Below the pieces are notes generated by a model. It ran no database searches. It saw nothing but the letters and a program-made list of their open reading frames with translations, and was not told where the DNA came from. Made by a program: the position numbers and the translations under genes. 64,000 bases of DNA from assembly GCF_000153165.2 (NCBI RefSeq), contig NC_014472.1:369501-433500 (forward strand), in the 5' to 3' direction. Of this stretch, positions 33,901 through 43,607 are shown piece after piece (the stretch's first letter is position 1; each line of letters starts with the position of its first letter). This DNA is from Maribacter sp. HTCC2170. Its GTDB lineage: Bacteria > Bacteroidota > Bacteroidia > Flavobacteriales > Flavobacteriaceae.

Positions 33901-36111
33901 TTAGTTTGCCACCTCACTAATAAACTTTAATCTATAAAGTCTTAAATCTTCGTATTCGTATTCGCCATCAAACTCTTCCATTGCCTCTTCTAAATCATCT
34001 GTTTCGGCTTCCAAGAAATAATCATGAATTTCTTCTTGCTGGTCTTCATCCAAAACCTCATCAAGATAATAACCAATATTCAATTTTGTTCCGCTATAGA
34101 CTATTTGTTCCATCTCTTTGATTAGTTCTGGAATCTCGAGTCCTTTGGCAGAGGCTATATCCTCCAGGTTCAATTTTCTATCAACATTTTGAATTATATA
34201 GAGTTTCAAACCTGAATTGGCTCCAGTACTTTTTACGACCAAATCGTCCGGGCGTAAAATATCATTCTCCTCAACATAGACGACAATGGCATCAACAAAA
34301 GGTTTGCCATATTTTTTTGCCTTGCCTTCCCCTACCCCATAAATATTTAACATTTCCTCCATGGTAATAGGATATTTCAATGCCATATCATCCAATGATG
34401 GATCCTGGAATACAACAAAAGGGGGAACACTAAGTTTATCTGCTTGGGATTTACGAAGAGATTTCAAAATCTTCAATAGTTTAACATCGGAAACCCCTCC
34501 TTTGGATGCACTCACAATTGCTTCATCTCTTTCCTTACTATACTCATGATCTTTGGTCATCATAAAGGAAGTTGGATTTGATAAAAACTCTTTTCCTTTT
34601 TCTGTAATATGTAGAATTCCGTACTGTTCTATTTCCTTTTTAAGAAGCCCGGCAACCAAAACTTGTCTAATTAGGGCCATCCAATGATTCTCGGTCTGAT
34701 TTGAACCGATACCGAATACAGATTTTTCATTAGCCTTATGTGAAGAAACCAGGGCATTCACCTGTCCTGTAATTGTTTTTACAATTTCTTTGGATTTGAA
34801 TTTTTCGCTTGTCTCTTCAACAGTTCGTAAAAGCTTTAAAACTTCATCCTTCGCTTCTTGCTTTTCTTTTGGGTTGCGGGTATTATCATCCATAGCTGCC
34901 CCATCTCCATTGACCTCATCAAATTCTTCCCCAAAATAATGGAGCATAAATTTTCTTCTTGACATCGAGGTTTCTGCATAGGCCACAACTTCTTGAAGTA
35001 AGGCATTTCCAATTTCCTGTTCCGCAACAGGTTTACCCGACATGAATTTTTCAAGTTTTTCAATATCCTTATAAGAATAAAAGGCCAAACAATGCCCTTC
35101 ACCACCATCACGACCTGCACGACCGGTCTCTTGATAGTAACTCTCAATACTTTTGGGAATATCATGGTGAATCACAAAACGAACGTCTGGTTTATCTATT
35201 CCCATTCCAAAGGCAATGGTAGCAACAACCACATCTACATCCTCCATCAAAAACATGTCTTGATATTTTGAACGGGTCTTGGCGTCGAAACCAGCGTGAT
35301 AAGGAACAGCACTTACTCCATTTACTTGTAAAACCTGAGCCAATTCTTCAACGCGCTTTCTACTAAGACAATAAACAATTCCAGATTTACCAGAATTCTG
35401 TTTCACGAAGCGAATAATATCTGAATCTACATTCGCTGTTTTGGTCCGAACCTCATAAAACAAATTGGCTCTATTAAATGAGGCCTTAAAAACCTTAGCA
35501 TCAGTAATACCCAGATTTTTAATGATATCCTCTTGTACTTTAGGAGTAGCAGTTGCAGTAAGACCAATTATTGGGATGCTATCACCCAAACGAGCAACGA
35601 TAGTTCTTAAATTTCTATACTCTGGCCTAAAATCGTGGCCCCACTCAGAAATACAGTGGGCTTCGTCAACGGCCACAAAAGAAATTCCAGCCGACTTTAA
35701 AAACTCAATATACACCTCTTTAGTCAAAGATTCCGGAGCAACGTATAACAATTTGGTAATCCCATTTGTTATATCCTCTTTTACCTGTTTCACCTCAGTC
35801 TTATTCAAAGAAGAATTCAATACATGGGCAATACCGTACTCTGAAGATATTCCTCGAATGGCATCGACCTGATTTTTCATTAAAGCAATTAAAGGAGATA
35901 CGATAATCGCCGTCCCATTTTGCATCAAAGCAGGTAATTGATAACAGAGTGATTTTCCACCTCCTGTTGGCATTATCACAAAGGTATTCTTACCCTGGAC
36001 AATGTTCTTGACGACTTCTTCCTGAAGCCCCTTGAATTGGGAAAAACCAAAATACTTTTTTAACGAGGCATGCAAATCAATTTCGTTAAGCCCCATTCCA
36101 TGTTTCACCAT
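33901..36111 (-). CDS. recQ: ATP-dependent DNA helicase RecQ
   Basis: At 736 aa this is a full RecQ: helicase motif I PTGGGKSLCYQLPAL, DEAH in AVDEAHCISEWGHDFRP, motif VI QETGRAGRDG, an RQC region (about residues 420-525) and an HRDC domain (about 565-635; MTMEEMLNIYGVGEGKAKKYG in part). An acidic tail rich in Glu/Asp (about 690-725) follows. It unwinds recombination and stalled-fork structures. It is divergent from kdsD, and the gene order recQ-kdsD-tatC-lptB is usual in Flavobacteriaceae. Two starts (MVKHG, MGLNE five residues on) are possible. Confidence 0.96.
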   Translation of the reverse strand: MVKHGMGLNEIDLHASLKKYFGFSQFKGLQEEVVKNIVQGKNTFVIMPTGGGKSLCYQLPALMQNGTAIIVSPLIALMKNQVDAIRGISSEYGIAHVLNSSLNKTEVKQVKEDITNGITKLLYVAPESLTKEVYIEFLKSAGISFVAVDEAHCISEWGHDFRPEYRNLRTIVARLGDSIPIIGLTATATPKVQEDIIKNLGITDAKVFKASFNRANLFYEVRTKTANVDSDIIRFVKQNSGKSGIVYCLSRKRVEELAQVLQVNGVSAVPYHAGFDAKTRSKYQDMFLMEDVDVVVATIAFGMGIDKPDVRFVIHHDIPKSIESYYQETGRAGRDGGEGHCLAFYSYKDIEKLEKFMSGKPVAEQEIGNALLQEVVAYAETSMSRRKFMLHYFGEEFDEVNGDGAAMDDNTRNPKEKQEAKDEVLKLLRTVEETSEKFKSKEIVKTITGQVNALVSSHKANEKSVFGIGSNQTENHWMALIRQVLVAGLLKKEIEQYGILHITEKGKEFLSNPTSFMMTKDHEYSKERDEAIVSASKGGVSDVKLLKILKSLRKSQADKLSVPPFVVFQDPSLDDMALKYPITMEEMLNIYGVGEGKAKKYGKPFVDAIVVYVEENDILRPDDLVVKSTGANSGLKLYIIQNVDRKLNLEDIASAKGLEIPELIKEMEQIVYSGTKLNIGYYLDEVLDEDQQEEIHDYFLEAETDDLEEAMEEFDGEYEYEDLRLYRLKFISEVAN

Positions 36112-36307
36112 TTATTTTCTTAAATCAATGACTATGAGTCATCTACCAATTATTTATATAAGTTAAGGCGTTTTATCCAAGCACACAAATAGTTCTTAAA
36201 TATCCTTAAAAAACTTAAACTATTCTATAAAGTTAAGTTTATGTAATTTTGTAAACTTAAATATAATACAATCTTTTAGGATTACAATTCTTAACAATAA
36301 TTATACA

Positions 36308-37273
36308 TTGAACAATTCCGAAACGATTCTTAATCTAGCCAAAAAAACTATAGAGACCGAAAGTCAAGCTATTGGCAATCTGGCAAGTTTACTTGATGGC
36401 AATTTCTCCAAAACGGTGGAAAGTATATTAAATTCAAAAGGTAGGGTTGTCATAACCGGAATTGGTAAAAGTGCAATTATTGCAACCAAGATTGTAGCGA
36501 CTTTGAATTCAACAGGCACACCTGCGATTTTCATGCATGCTGGTGATGCCATTCACGGAGATTTAGGAACCATACAAGAAGATGATGTGGTCATTTGTAT
36601 TTCCAAAAGTGGTAATACACCCGAAATAAAAATGTTGGTCCCCTTAATTAAAAGAGGGAGTAATATATTGATTGGAATGACGGGTAATATAAGTTCATTT
36701 TTAGCACAACAAGCTCATTTTAATTTAAACACCTTTGTTGAAAAAGAGGCCTGTCCAAACAATCTAGCTCCGACCACCAGTACCAGCGCACAATTGGTAA
36801 TGGGTGACGCATTGGCCATTTGTTTGTTAGAACTAAAAGGATTCAGTAGTAAAGATTTTGCAAAATATCACCCTGGAGGTGCTCTTGGCAAACGCCTCTA
36901 CCTTACGGTTGATGACATTGTACAAATCAACGCTAAGCCACAAGTTAGTCTGGACACCGACGTTCGAAAAGTCATCGTTGAGATTTCTGAAAAAATGTTG
37001 GGTGTTTCTGCCGTTATACATGAAAATAAAATTGTTGGAGTGGTCACCGACGGAGATATTCGCCGTATGTTGAATAAGTATGACAGTATAAATGGATTGA
37101 CGGCAAAAGACATCATGACTTCAAACCCAAAAACTGTTGATGTTAGCAAACTTGCCGTTGTGGCACTTGAATTAATGCAGGATAAAGGAATTTCACAACT
37201 ACTGGCCGTTAAGGATGACGAATATAAGGGTGTGGTACATTTACATAATCTAATAAACGAGGGCATATTATAA
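36308..37273 (+). CDS. kdsD: Arabinose-5-phosphate isomerase (KpsF/GutQ family)
   Basis: The 321-aa enzyme interconverts ribulose-5-phosphate and arabinose-5-phosphate, the first step of Kdo synthesis for LPS. An SIS domain (about residues 30-175; VITGIGKSAIIATK, SKSGNTPE, PTTSTSAQL) is followed by two CBS domains (about 205-320). No ATG fits the N-terminus; TTG at 36308 is used. A perfect -7 box TAATTTTG lies at 36244-36251. It overlaps tatC by one base (TAATG). Confidence 0.93.
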   Translation: MNNSETILNLAKKTIETESQAIGNLASLLDGNFSKTVESILNSKGRVVITGIGKSAIIATKIVATLNSTGTPAIFMHAGDAIHGDLGTIQEDDVVICISKSGNTPEIKMLVPLIKRGSNILIGMTGNISSFLAQQAHFNLNTFVEKEACPNNLAPTTSTSAQLVMGDALAICLLELKGFSSKDFAKYHPGGALGKRLYLTVDDIVQINAKPQVSLDTDVRKVIVEISEKMLGVSAVIHENKIVGVVTDGDIRRMLNKYDSINGLTAKDIMTSNPKTVDVSKLAVVALELMQDKGISQLLAVKDDEYKGVVHLHNLINEGIL

Positions 37274-38115
37274 TGGCGAAAAAGAAGAATACGAAGCCTC
37301 ATAACGAAATGTCGTTTTTGGATCATTTGGAAGAACTCCGCTGGCATTTAATACGCTCAGTTTTTGTTGTTGTTATAATAGGGTGTATTGCTTTTGTCAT
37401 GCGCGAATTCATTTTCGACACGATATTATTTGGCCCTAAGAAAATGGATTTCCCTACTTATCGCTTTTTTTGCAAAGCTGCCACCTTTTTGGGTTTTGAT
37501 TCTGCTTTCTGCGCCGACAAACTACCATTTACAATACAAAGTCGTCTAATGGCTGGGCAATTCTCTGCCCATATTTGGACCTCGATTTGGGCAGGATTCA
37601 TCATAGGTTTTCCATATGTATTATATGAGATGTGGAAATTTATTAGTCCAGGACTGTATGAAAAAGAGCGAAAAAATTCGAGAGGTTTTATTCTTATTGC
37701 ATCCTTTCTTTTCTTTTTAGGTGTCTTGTTCGGTTACTATGTTGTTGCGCCATTGTCCATAAACTTTTTAGGGACCTATCAAGTCAGTGCAGAGGTTACG
37801 AATGAATTCGATTTGGCTTCTTACGTGGCCACTGTTAGGTCTGCTGTTATCGCTTGTGGAGTTTTGTTTGAACTACCTATAATAATATTCTTCTTGACAA
37901 AAGTCGGATTGATTACTCCCGAAATAATGAAAAAGTATCGTAAGATTGCTCTTGTCATTGTTCTGATTTTATCAGCGGTAATTACTCCTCCAGATGTGGC
38001 AAGTCAGATAATCGTTGCAGTACCGGTATTAATTCTTTACCAAATAAGTATTTACATTTCTAAAATGGTGCTAAAACGTGAAGCCAAAAAAGAGGCTAAA
38101 CTTAAAAAAGGTTAA
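37273..38115 (+). CDS. tatC: Sec-independent protein translocase TatC
   Basis: TatC (280 aa) is the polytopic receptor for twin-arginine signal peptides in the inner membrane. The N-terminal MSFLDHLEELRWHLIRS motif is diagnostic, and six membrane spans can be placed; FEAPIIIFFL-like FELPIIIFFLTKVG and the PPDVASQ loop near the C-terminus are also family features. A 30-residue insertion after the first span (FGPKKMDFPTYRFFCKAATF) is seen in other Bacteroidota. The ATG overlaps the kdsD stop. The Tat-type oxidoreductases at 48 and 62.7 kb would use this system. Confidence 0.95.
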   Translation: MAKKKNTKPHNEMSFLDHLEELRWHLIRSVFVVVIIGCIAFVMREFIFDTILFGPKKMDFPTYRFFCKAATFLGFDSAFCADKLPFTIQSRLMAGQFSAHIWTSIWAGFIIGFPYVLYEMWKFISPGLYEKERKNSRGFILIASFLFFLGVLFGYYVVAPLSINFLGTYQVSAEVTNEFDLASYVATVRSAVIACGVLFELPIIIFFLTKVGLITPEIMKKYRKIALVIVLILSAVITPPDVASQIIVAVPVLILYQISIYISKMVLKREAKKEAKLKKG

Positions 38116-38197
38116 AAAACCGTGAATAAGAATCCATTGCCCAGTTATTAGATCTAGATTTGAGGTAATAATTATTGGGTAATATACGGATCCGAGT

Positions 38198-38938
38198 ATG
38201 AAGCTAAGAGCAGAAAACATTATGAAAGCCTATAGAGGGCGCCAAGTAGTGAAGGGCATTTCTTTGGAAGTGAACCAAGGCGAGATTGTAGGGCTATTAG
38301 GTCCAAACGGTGCCGGTAAAACTACTTCATTCTACATGATTGTGGGTCTCATAAAACCCAATAGCGGAAATATTTTCTTGGATGATATGGAAATCACAAA
38401 ATTTCCGATGTATAAACGAGCTCAAAATGGTATTGGTTATTTGGCACAGGAAGCATCGGTTTTCCGGAAACTTAGCATTGAAAAAAATATATTGAGTGTA
38501 TTGCAATTGACCAACCTAAGTAAGAAAGAGCAGCTCATGAAAATGGAGTCTCTTATCGAGGAATTTGGTTTAGGTCATATTCGAAAAAATAGAGGAGATT
38601 TACTTTCAGGTGGTGAACGACGTAGAACTGAGATTGCTCGTGCACTTGCCACTGACCCAAAATTTATTTTACTTGATGAACCCTTTGCTGGTGTGGATCC
38701 TGTGGCCGTCGAAGACATTCAGCGTATTGTCGCCCACCTTAAAGACAAAAATATTGGTATTCTCATAACAGACCATAATGTTCAGGAAACATTGGCGATT
38801 ACCGAACGATCGTACTTAATGTTCGAAGGAGGGATTTTGAAATCTGGTGTACCTGAAGATTTAGCCGCGGATGAAATGGTACGCAAGGTATATCTTGGGC
38901 AGAATTTTGAGCTACGTAAGAAGAAGTTGGATTTTTAA
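38198..38938 (+). CDS. lptB: LPS export ABC transporter ATP-binding protein
   Basis: LptB (246 aa) drives extraction of LPS from the inner membrane together with LptFG. Walker [11 protein letters not shown]-loop [14 protein letters not shown] (LptB-type), signature [15 protein letters not shown] and Walker [13 protein letters not shown] are all intact. It lies 82 bp after tatC and next to the Kdo-pathway gene kdsD, in keeping with an envelope-biogenesis cluster. Confidence 0.95.
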   Translation: MKLRAENIMKAYRGRQVVKGISLEVNQGEIVGLLGPNGAGKTTSFYMIVGLIKPNSGNIFLDDMEITKFPMYKRAQNGIGYLAQEASVFRKLSIEKNILSVLQLTNLSKKEQLMKMESLIEEFGLGHIRKNRGDLLSGGERRRTEIARALATDPKFILLDEPFAGVDPVAVEDIQRIVAHLKDKNIGILITDHNVQETLAITERSYLMFEGGILKSGVPEDLAADEMVRKVYLGQNFELRKKKLDF

Positions 38939-38942
38939 TTCA

Positions 38943-39701
38943 TCAATTGTTTTTCACTCCCATTGTACCGACTAAAGAACTTAAAACATAAAAAGTGATT
39001 ATCGCAGGCACTGCCAAGAACTTCATGGTCATAAGAAGTACCAAACTCACTATTATAAAAATGTAACGTTGAGAGTTTTCCTTGAAACTCCAATTCTTGA
39101 ATTTCAAAGAAAACAACTCAATCTTCGAATTCAATAAATAGGCACTTAAAATAGTTACCCCAATAAGAAACCATTGGTTCAAAATAATTCCGTTCAACAA
39201 ATCATTACTGTGATACAAAAGAATCAAAGGCAAAGAAAGAATCAATAAGGCATTTGCCGGTGTCGGTAAACCAATGAAAGAACTGACTTGATTTTCATCT
39301 ATGTTGAACTTGGCCAAACGATATGCCGAGGCTAAAGTGATTAAAAACCCAAAAAATGGTAGTGGCGCAACTTTAAGCCCTACCCAAAAAGTATCATTCG
39401 CTGCCTGCGAAGACAAATCCACATTCCATCCACCGGTCATAGACATTCCCAATAGTTGGAACATTACAATTCCAGGAACAAGTCCACTCGTCACCATATC
39501 TGCCAACGAATCCAATTGTAAGCCTAAATCGCTCTTTACATTGAGCAATCTTGCAGCCAATCCGTCAAAAAAATCAAAAATAATTCCAAGAAGAACGAAA
39601 AATGCGGCAAGCTCTAATTGATTAAGTACCGCAAACACCGCAGCAATACTTCCGCATAACAAATTCATTAAAGTAATCAGATTGGGAATATGGCGTTTCA
39701 T
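38943..39701 (-). CDS. pssA: CDP-diacylglycerol-serine O-phosphatidyltransferase
   Basis: From the ATG at 39701 (252 aa; MKRHIPNLITLMNLLCG) the protein has the CDP-alcohol phosphatidyltransferase motif D-G-x2-A-R-x8-G-x3-D-x3-D as FFDGLAARLLNVKSDLGLQLDSLAD and about seven membrane spans. It makes phosphatidylserine, the precursor of phosphatidylethanolamine. The frame to 39794 adds 31 residues lacking the family pattern. It converges with lptB, with only 4 bp between the stops. Confidence 0.92.
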   Translation of the reverse strand: MKRHIPNLITLMNLLCGSIAAVFAVLNQLELAAFFVLLGIIFDFFDGLAARLLNVKSDLGLQLDSLADMVTSGLVPGIVMFQLLGMSMTGGWNVDLSSQAANDTFWVGLKVAPLPFFGFLITLASAYRLAKFNIDENQVSSFIGLPTPANALLILSLPLILLYHSNDLLNGIILNQWFLIGVTILSAYLLNSKIELFSLKFKNWSFKENSQRYIFIIVSLVLLMTMKFLAVPAIITFYVLSSLVGTMGVKNN

Positions 39702-39800
39702 TGGTAGTCGTTTATGTAAAAATAAGACAAATTTCCATGAATTGTTTTCGTCCCACAATTTATTCAGATATTTGCGAGTGAACATTATTGACAAGGAATT

Positions 39801-40991
39801 ATGTGGTTAAAAAAGTTATTTTTCTTCTTTACGTTTTTGTTTTCACTTGCGATTTACTCACAAATACCTGAGCTGTCGCCATTGTCAAAAATAAGTGTGC
39901 TTACCTGTGGGTCAGGCGATCAGTTATATTCTACGTTTGGCCATAGTGCATTTCGGGTTCAAGACAAGGCGGTCGGAATTGATGTAGTATATAATTATGG
40001 AGTTTTTGACTTTAGATCAAAAAACTTTTATGGGAAGTTTGCGAAGGGAAAGTTAGATTACACCTTGGCCAGACAACAGTATTCAAATTTCATTCGTGAA
40101 TATAAATATGATCAACGCTGGGTGAATGAACAGCAACTTGAACTAACGCAATTGGAACGAAATGAGTTGTTTAAATTTTTAGAGAACAACTATCTCCCAG
40201 AAAACAGGGCCTATCAATATGATTTTTTCTATAATAACTGTTCAACCAAAATTTGGGATGTTTTAAAGAATGTATTCGGAAATAGATTATCAATAGACGA
40301 AAATTACCTGCAAAAACAGTTTACCCATCGAGAGCTCATACACCAGAACATGCCAACAAATTCATGGTCTGCTTTTGGTATTGATTTGGCCTTAGGGGCA
40401 GTAATCGATGATATGGCAACACCAAAGGAACATATGTTCTTGCCTTCATACATAATGCAGCAATTGAATACTTCTTTATTGGACTCTGAAGCCATAGCAC
40501 CTCAGCAAATAGCTATTTATAAACCTACGCCAATAGAGAATACAAACAACTTTTTTCTAACACCGCTTTTTTGGTCATTGGTTTTAATGACAATCGTTTT
40601 TGTTGTCACTTACTTCGATTTCAAGAAAGCAAAAAGAAGCGGGTGGCTGGACTTTAGTCTATTATTATTCACTGGAGTTGCAGGAGTAATTATCTTTTTT
40701 CTTTGGTTCTTAACCGATCATACGGCAACTGCAAGCAACTATAATATATTATGGGCCTTCCCTCTAAATTTAAATCTTGCCTTTTTTGTTTGGCGAGTTA
40801 AACCTTTTTCAAAGTTGATTGAGTGGTATATTCTAATCCTCCTCTTCTTTTTAGTGGTGACAGCAATAATATGGTTACTAGGAATCCAAATATTTTCACC
40901 TGTAATTATTCCAATTCTACTGGCACTTGTAGCTAGGTATACATTTTTATATTTCAGCAATAGAAATCAAAATTCCCAAAAATCTAAATGA
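39801..40991 (+). CDS. DUF4105 domain-containing membrane protein
   Basis: A 396-aa protein with a signal peptide (cleavage near IYSQ), a periplasmic DUF4105 domain (about residues 25-180; ISVLTCGSGDQLYSTFGHSAFRV, DFFYNNCSTKIWDVL) and four or five C-terminal membrane spans (about 250-390). The conserved Cys/His residues in GHSAF and NNCSTK resemble an NlpC-like hydrolase core; activity is unproven. The ABC-F gene overlaps its stop by ATGA, so the two are translationally coupled. Confidence 0.88.
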   Translation: MWLKKLFFFFTFLFSLAIYSQIPELSPLSKISVLTCGSGDQLYSTFGHSAFRVQDKAVGIDVVYNYGVFDFRSKNFYGKFAKGKLDYTLARQQYSNFIREYKYDQRWVNEQQLELTQLERNELFKFLENNYLPENRAYQYDFFYNNCSTKIWDVLKNVFGNRLSIDENYLQKQFTHRELIHQNMPTNSWSAFGIDLALGAVIDDMATPKEHMFLPSYIMQQLNTSLLDSEAIAPQQIAIYKPTPIENTNNFFLTPLFWSLVLMTIVFVVTYFDFKKAKRSGWLDFSLLLFTGVAGVIIFFLWFLTDHTATASNYNILWAFPLNLNLAFFVWRVKPFSKLIEWYILILLFFLVVTAIIWLLGIQIFSPVIIPILLALVARYTFLYFSNRNQNSQKSK

Positions 40992-42868
40992 ATCTACTTT
41001 CAGTTGAAAACATAGCAAAATCTTATGGCGAACTTGTACTTTTTGACAATCTTTCTTTCGGGGTCAACAAAGACCAGAAAATAGCCCTGATTGCAAAAAA
41101 TGGAGATGGAAAAACATCTATCCTCAATATTCTTTCTGGCAAGGACACCCCAGATTCTGGTCTAGTTAATTACAGGAAAGGTGTTCGAGTGTCTTTTTTG
41201 GAACAGGAACCGGCTATGAATCCAGACTTAACAGTTGAAGAAACCATTTTTGCTTCAGACAATGATGTTCTCAAGGTTATTCTTGCATATGAGAGAGCTT
41301 TGGAAAACCCAGAGGATGAAGAAGTCTATCAAAAGGCTTTCGAAGCCATGGACCGCTTTGATGCTTGGGACTTTGAGACCCAATACAAACAAATCCTGTT
41401 TAAACTAAAACTAGAAGATATCCATGCAAAGGTAGGGTTGCTTTCAGGTGGTCAAAAAAAGCGTCTGGCCCTGGCAAATGCGCTCATAAATAGACCTGAT
41501 TTATTGATTTTGGATGAACCCACCAACCATCTTGATTTAGAAATGATCGAATGGTTGGAGCATTATTTTGCTAAAGAAAACATGACCTTGTTCATGGTTA
41601 CCCATGACCGTTATTTCTTAGAACGCGTATGTAACGAAATCATTGAACTTGATGGCGGCAAATTATACCCATACAAAGGCAATTATTCATATTATCTTGA
41701 AAAGAAAGAAGCCCGAATTGAACAAGAAAATGTTGAACAGCATAAATCCAAGTTACTATTCAAAAAGGAATTGGCTTGGATGCGTAGACAACCTAAAGCC
41801 AGAACTACAAAATCAAAATCCAGAATCGATGATTTTAAGGTAATCAAAGAGAAAGCCCATCAACGACGAAAAACACATGAGGTTCAGCTGGAAATTAATA
41901 TGGAACGTATTGGGAGTAAAATCCTGGAGTTACATAAGATATCAAAATCATATCCCGATAAACCCATTTTAAATCAGTTTGAATATACCTTCACCAAAGG
42001 TGAACGTATTGGTATTATTGGGAAAAACGGAACTGGCAAATCAACTTTCCTGAATATACTATCTGGAAATGATCAACCCGATGGTGGTAAAGTTGTTGTT
42101 GGTGACACAATAAAATTCGGTTACTATACACAGAAGGGAATTACCATAAAGCAAGGGCAGAAAGTCATAGATGTTATACGCGAGTTCGGAGACTATATTC
42201 CGTTAAAGAAAGGACGGCAAATATCCGCGCAACAACTTTTGGAACGTTTTCTCTTCGATAGAAAAAAACAATATGATTTCGTAGAAAAGTTAAGCGGTGG
42301 TGAGCGTAAACGGTTGTATTTATGCACTGTCTTAATCCAGAATCCAAATTTTTTGATTTTGGATGAACCAACAAACGATCTTGATATTGTCACCTTAAAT
42401 GTTTTGGAAAGTTTTCTATTGGATTTTCCTGGTTGTCTTCTTGTTGTTTCCCATGATCGTTATTTTATGGATAAGATTGTTGACCATCTCTTTGTTTTTA
42501 GAGGAAATGCCGTGATTGAAGATTTTCCTGGCAATTATTCTGATTTTAGGGCGTATGAGGATAGCAAGGTGTTAGAAAACAGAGCAGATAAAGGTAAAAC
42601 CTCAGAGAATAATTTAGCAAAAAGTCCTTGGAAAGAAACCGATAGTTCCGCAAAGCTTTCCTATCTAGAACAAAAAGAGTACAAATCACTGGAAAAAGAA
42701 ATTCAAAAATTAGAGAAAAAAAAAGAGGAAGTTCAAAACAATTTTACAAAAGATGGTCTTACAGGTGAAGATATAGATGCTTTGTCAATTGAGCTTAAAG
42801 AAATAGCTGAAGCCATTGAAACAAAAACCGAGCGCTGGTTCGAATTATCGGCTATAATGGAAGGATAA
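40988..42868 (+). CDS. ABC-F family ATPase
   Basis: The 626-aa protein has two ABC domains without membrane spans: Walker A AKNGDGKTS (first) and GKNGTGKST (second), signatures LSGGQKKRLALA and LSGGERKRLYLC, and the P-site tRNA-interaction linker between them (about residues 230-315; basic, KARTTKSKSRIDDF). A C-terminal coiled coil (about 555-620) resembles Uup. ABC-F proteins act on ribosomes in translation or resistance. Coupled to the DUF4105 gene by ATGA. Confidence 0.93.
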   Translation: MNLLSVENIAKSYGELVLFDNLSFGVNKDQKIALIAKNGDGKTSILNILSGKDTPDSGLVNYRKGVRVSFLEQEPAMNPDLTVEETIFASDNDVLKVILAYERALENPEDEEVYQKAFEAMDRFDAWDFETQYKQILFKLKLEDIHAKVGLLSGGQKKRLALANALINRPDLLILDEPTNHLDLEMIEWLEHYFAKENMTLFMVTHDRYFLERVCNEIIELDGGKLYPYKGNYSYYLEKKEARIEQENVEQHKSKLLFKKELAWMRRQPKARTTKSKSRIDDFKVIKEKAHQRRKTHEVQLEINMERIGSKILELHKISKSYPDKPILNQFEYTFTKGERIGIIGKNGTGKSTFLNILSGNDQPDGGKVVVGDTIKFGYYTQKGITIKQGQKVIDVIREFGDYIPLKKGRQISAQQLLERFLFDRKKQYDFVEKLSGGERKRLYLCTVLIQNPNFLILDEPTNDLDIVTLNVLESFLLDFPGCLLVVSHDRYFMDKIVDHLFVFRGNAVIEDFPGNYSDFRAYEDSKVLENRADKGKTSENNLAKSPWKETDSSAKLSYLEQKEYKSLEKEIQKLEKKKEEVQNNFTKDGLTGEDIDALSIELKEIAEAIETKTERWFELSAIMEG

Positions 42869-42881
42869 TAATAAATCCAAA

Positions 42882-43385
42882 ATGCTCTACAAAATCTTCT
42901 CATATTTAAAATTTATTTTCACGGCGACCAACCAGCACGGAGTTCATTCTCCGTTCATTTACAATTTCGTTACGAAATGTCTGTATAAAAAATCTAAATT
43001 CAAACACCCCAAAACTTTTAGGGTTTTACTTGAAAGTTGCTCATATTTCAATGTGAAGAAAATAAGTATCATCCCAAAAAATATGCATGTTCAAAGTTTG
43101 ATAAAAAATACATACCCTCAAATAGATTTTAATGAGCAACCATATGATATCATTTATATGGATTTGCCAAATACCAAAATGTTCAACGGTATACTCAAAA
43201 ATAGATTATACCATAATAATAGTATGCTATTGGTTAAAAACATATACCAAAGTAAAGACAGTTCGCAATCTTGGGAATTAATTAAGAGTAATGTCGAAAT
43301 CACGGCTTCTATAGATATGTTTCATTGCGGGGCTTTATTCTTTAGACAAGAACAAACAAAAGAACATTTTAAGATTAGAATATAA
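42882..43385 (+). CDS. Short SAM-methyltransferase-like protein
   Basis: The 167-aa protein opens with YKIFSYLKFIFTATNQHGVHSPFIYNFVTKCLY, the start (described in part) of a flavobacterial class I methyltransferase-like family. Later, YDIIYMDLP matches the post-II strand. The glycine-rich SAM-binding motif I that should lie near residue 60 is missing, and the chain is shorter than its relatives as I remember them, so it is probably not an active methyltransferase. It lies 13 bp after the ABC-F gene. Confidence 0.65.
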   Translation: MLYKIFSYLKFIFTATNQHGVHSPFIYNFVTKCLYKKSKFKHPKTFRVLLESCSYFNVKKISIIPKNMHVQSLIKNTYPQIDFNEQPYDIIYMDLPNTKMFNGILKNRLYHNNSMLLVKNIYQSKDSSQSWELIKSNVEITASIDMFHCGALFFRQEQTKEHFKIRI

Positions 43386-43439
43386 ACTCTTAACTTTAGT
43401 TACTGAACTCGTCTAAGATTATTCATTAAATTAAATAAC

Positions 43440-43589
43440 ATGGAATATCCCATATATACGGTTCTCGGTGTACTTTTTGTAATATATCTTTTTATTACGA
43501 TTTACAATAGAAAAAAATCCAAAAGAAGAAGATCAAAAAAATTCATGGATGGATACGAACGTCAAGATCGAAAATCCAACAATGAATAA
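43440..43589 (+). CDS. 49-aa single-span membrane peptide
   Basis: An ATG at 43440 opens a 49-codon frame: a hydrophobic helix (residues 4-22, PIYTVLGVLFVIYLFITIY) then a strongly basic tail (NRKKSKRRRSKK) and a polar end. The positive-inside pattern suggests a real small inner-membrane protein. It lies 54 bp after the methyltransferase-like gene and 18 bp before the adenosyltransferase gene. Function unknown. Confidence 0.6.
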   Translation: MEYPIYTVLGVLFVIYLFITIYNRKKSKRRRSKKFMDGYERQDRKSNNE

Positions 43590-43607
43590 AAAACCGTAGA
43601 AAATAGA

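Noticed and set aside
36131-36146. TGACTATGAGTCA between recQ and kdsD
   Set aside because: The half-sites are separated by 5 bp instead of 4, and no correctly spaced -7 box was seen.
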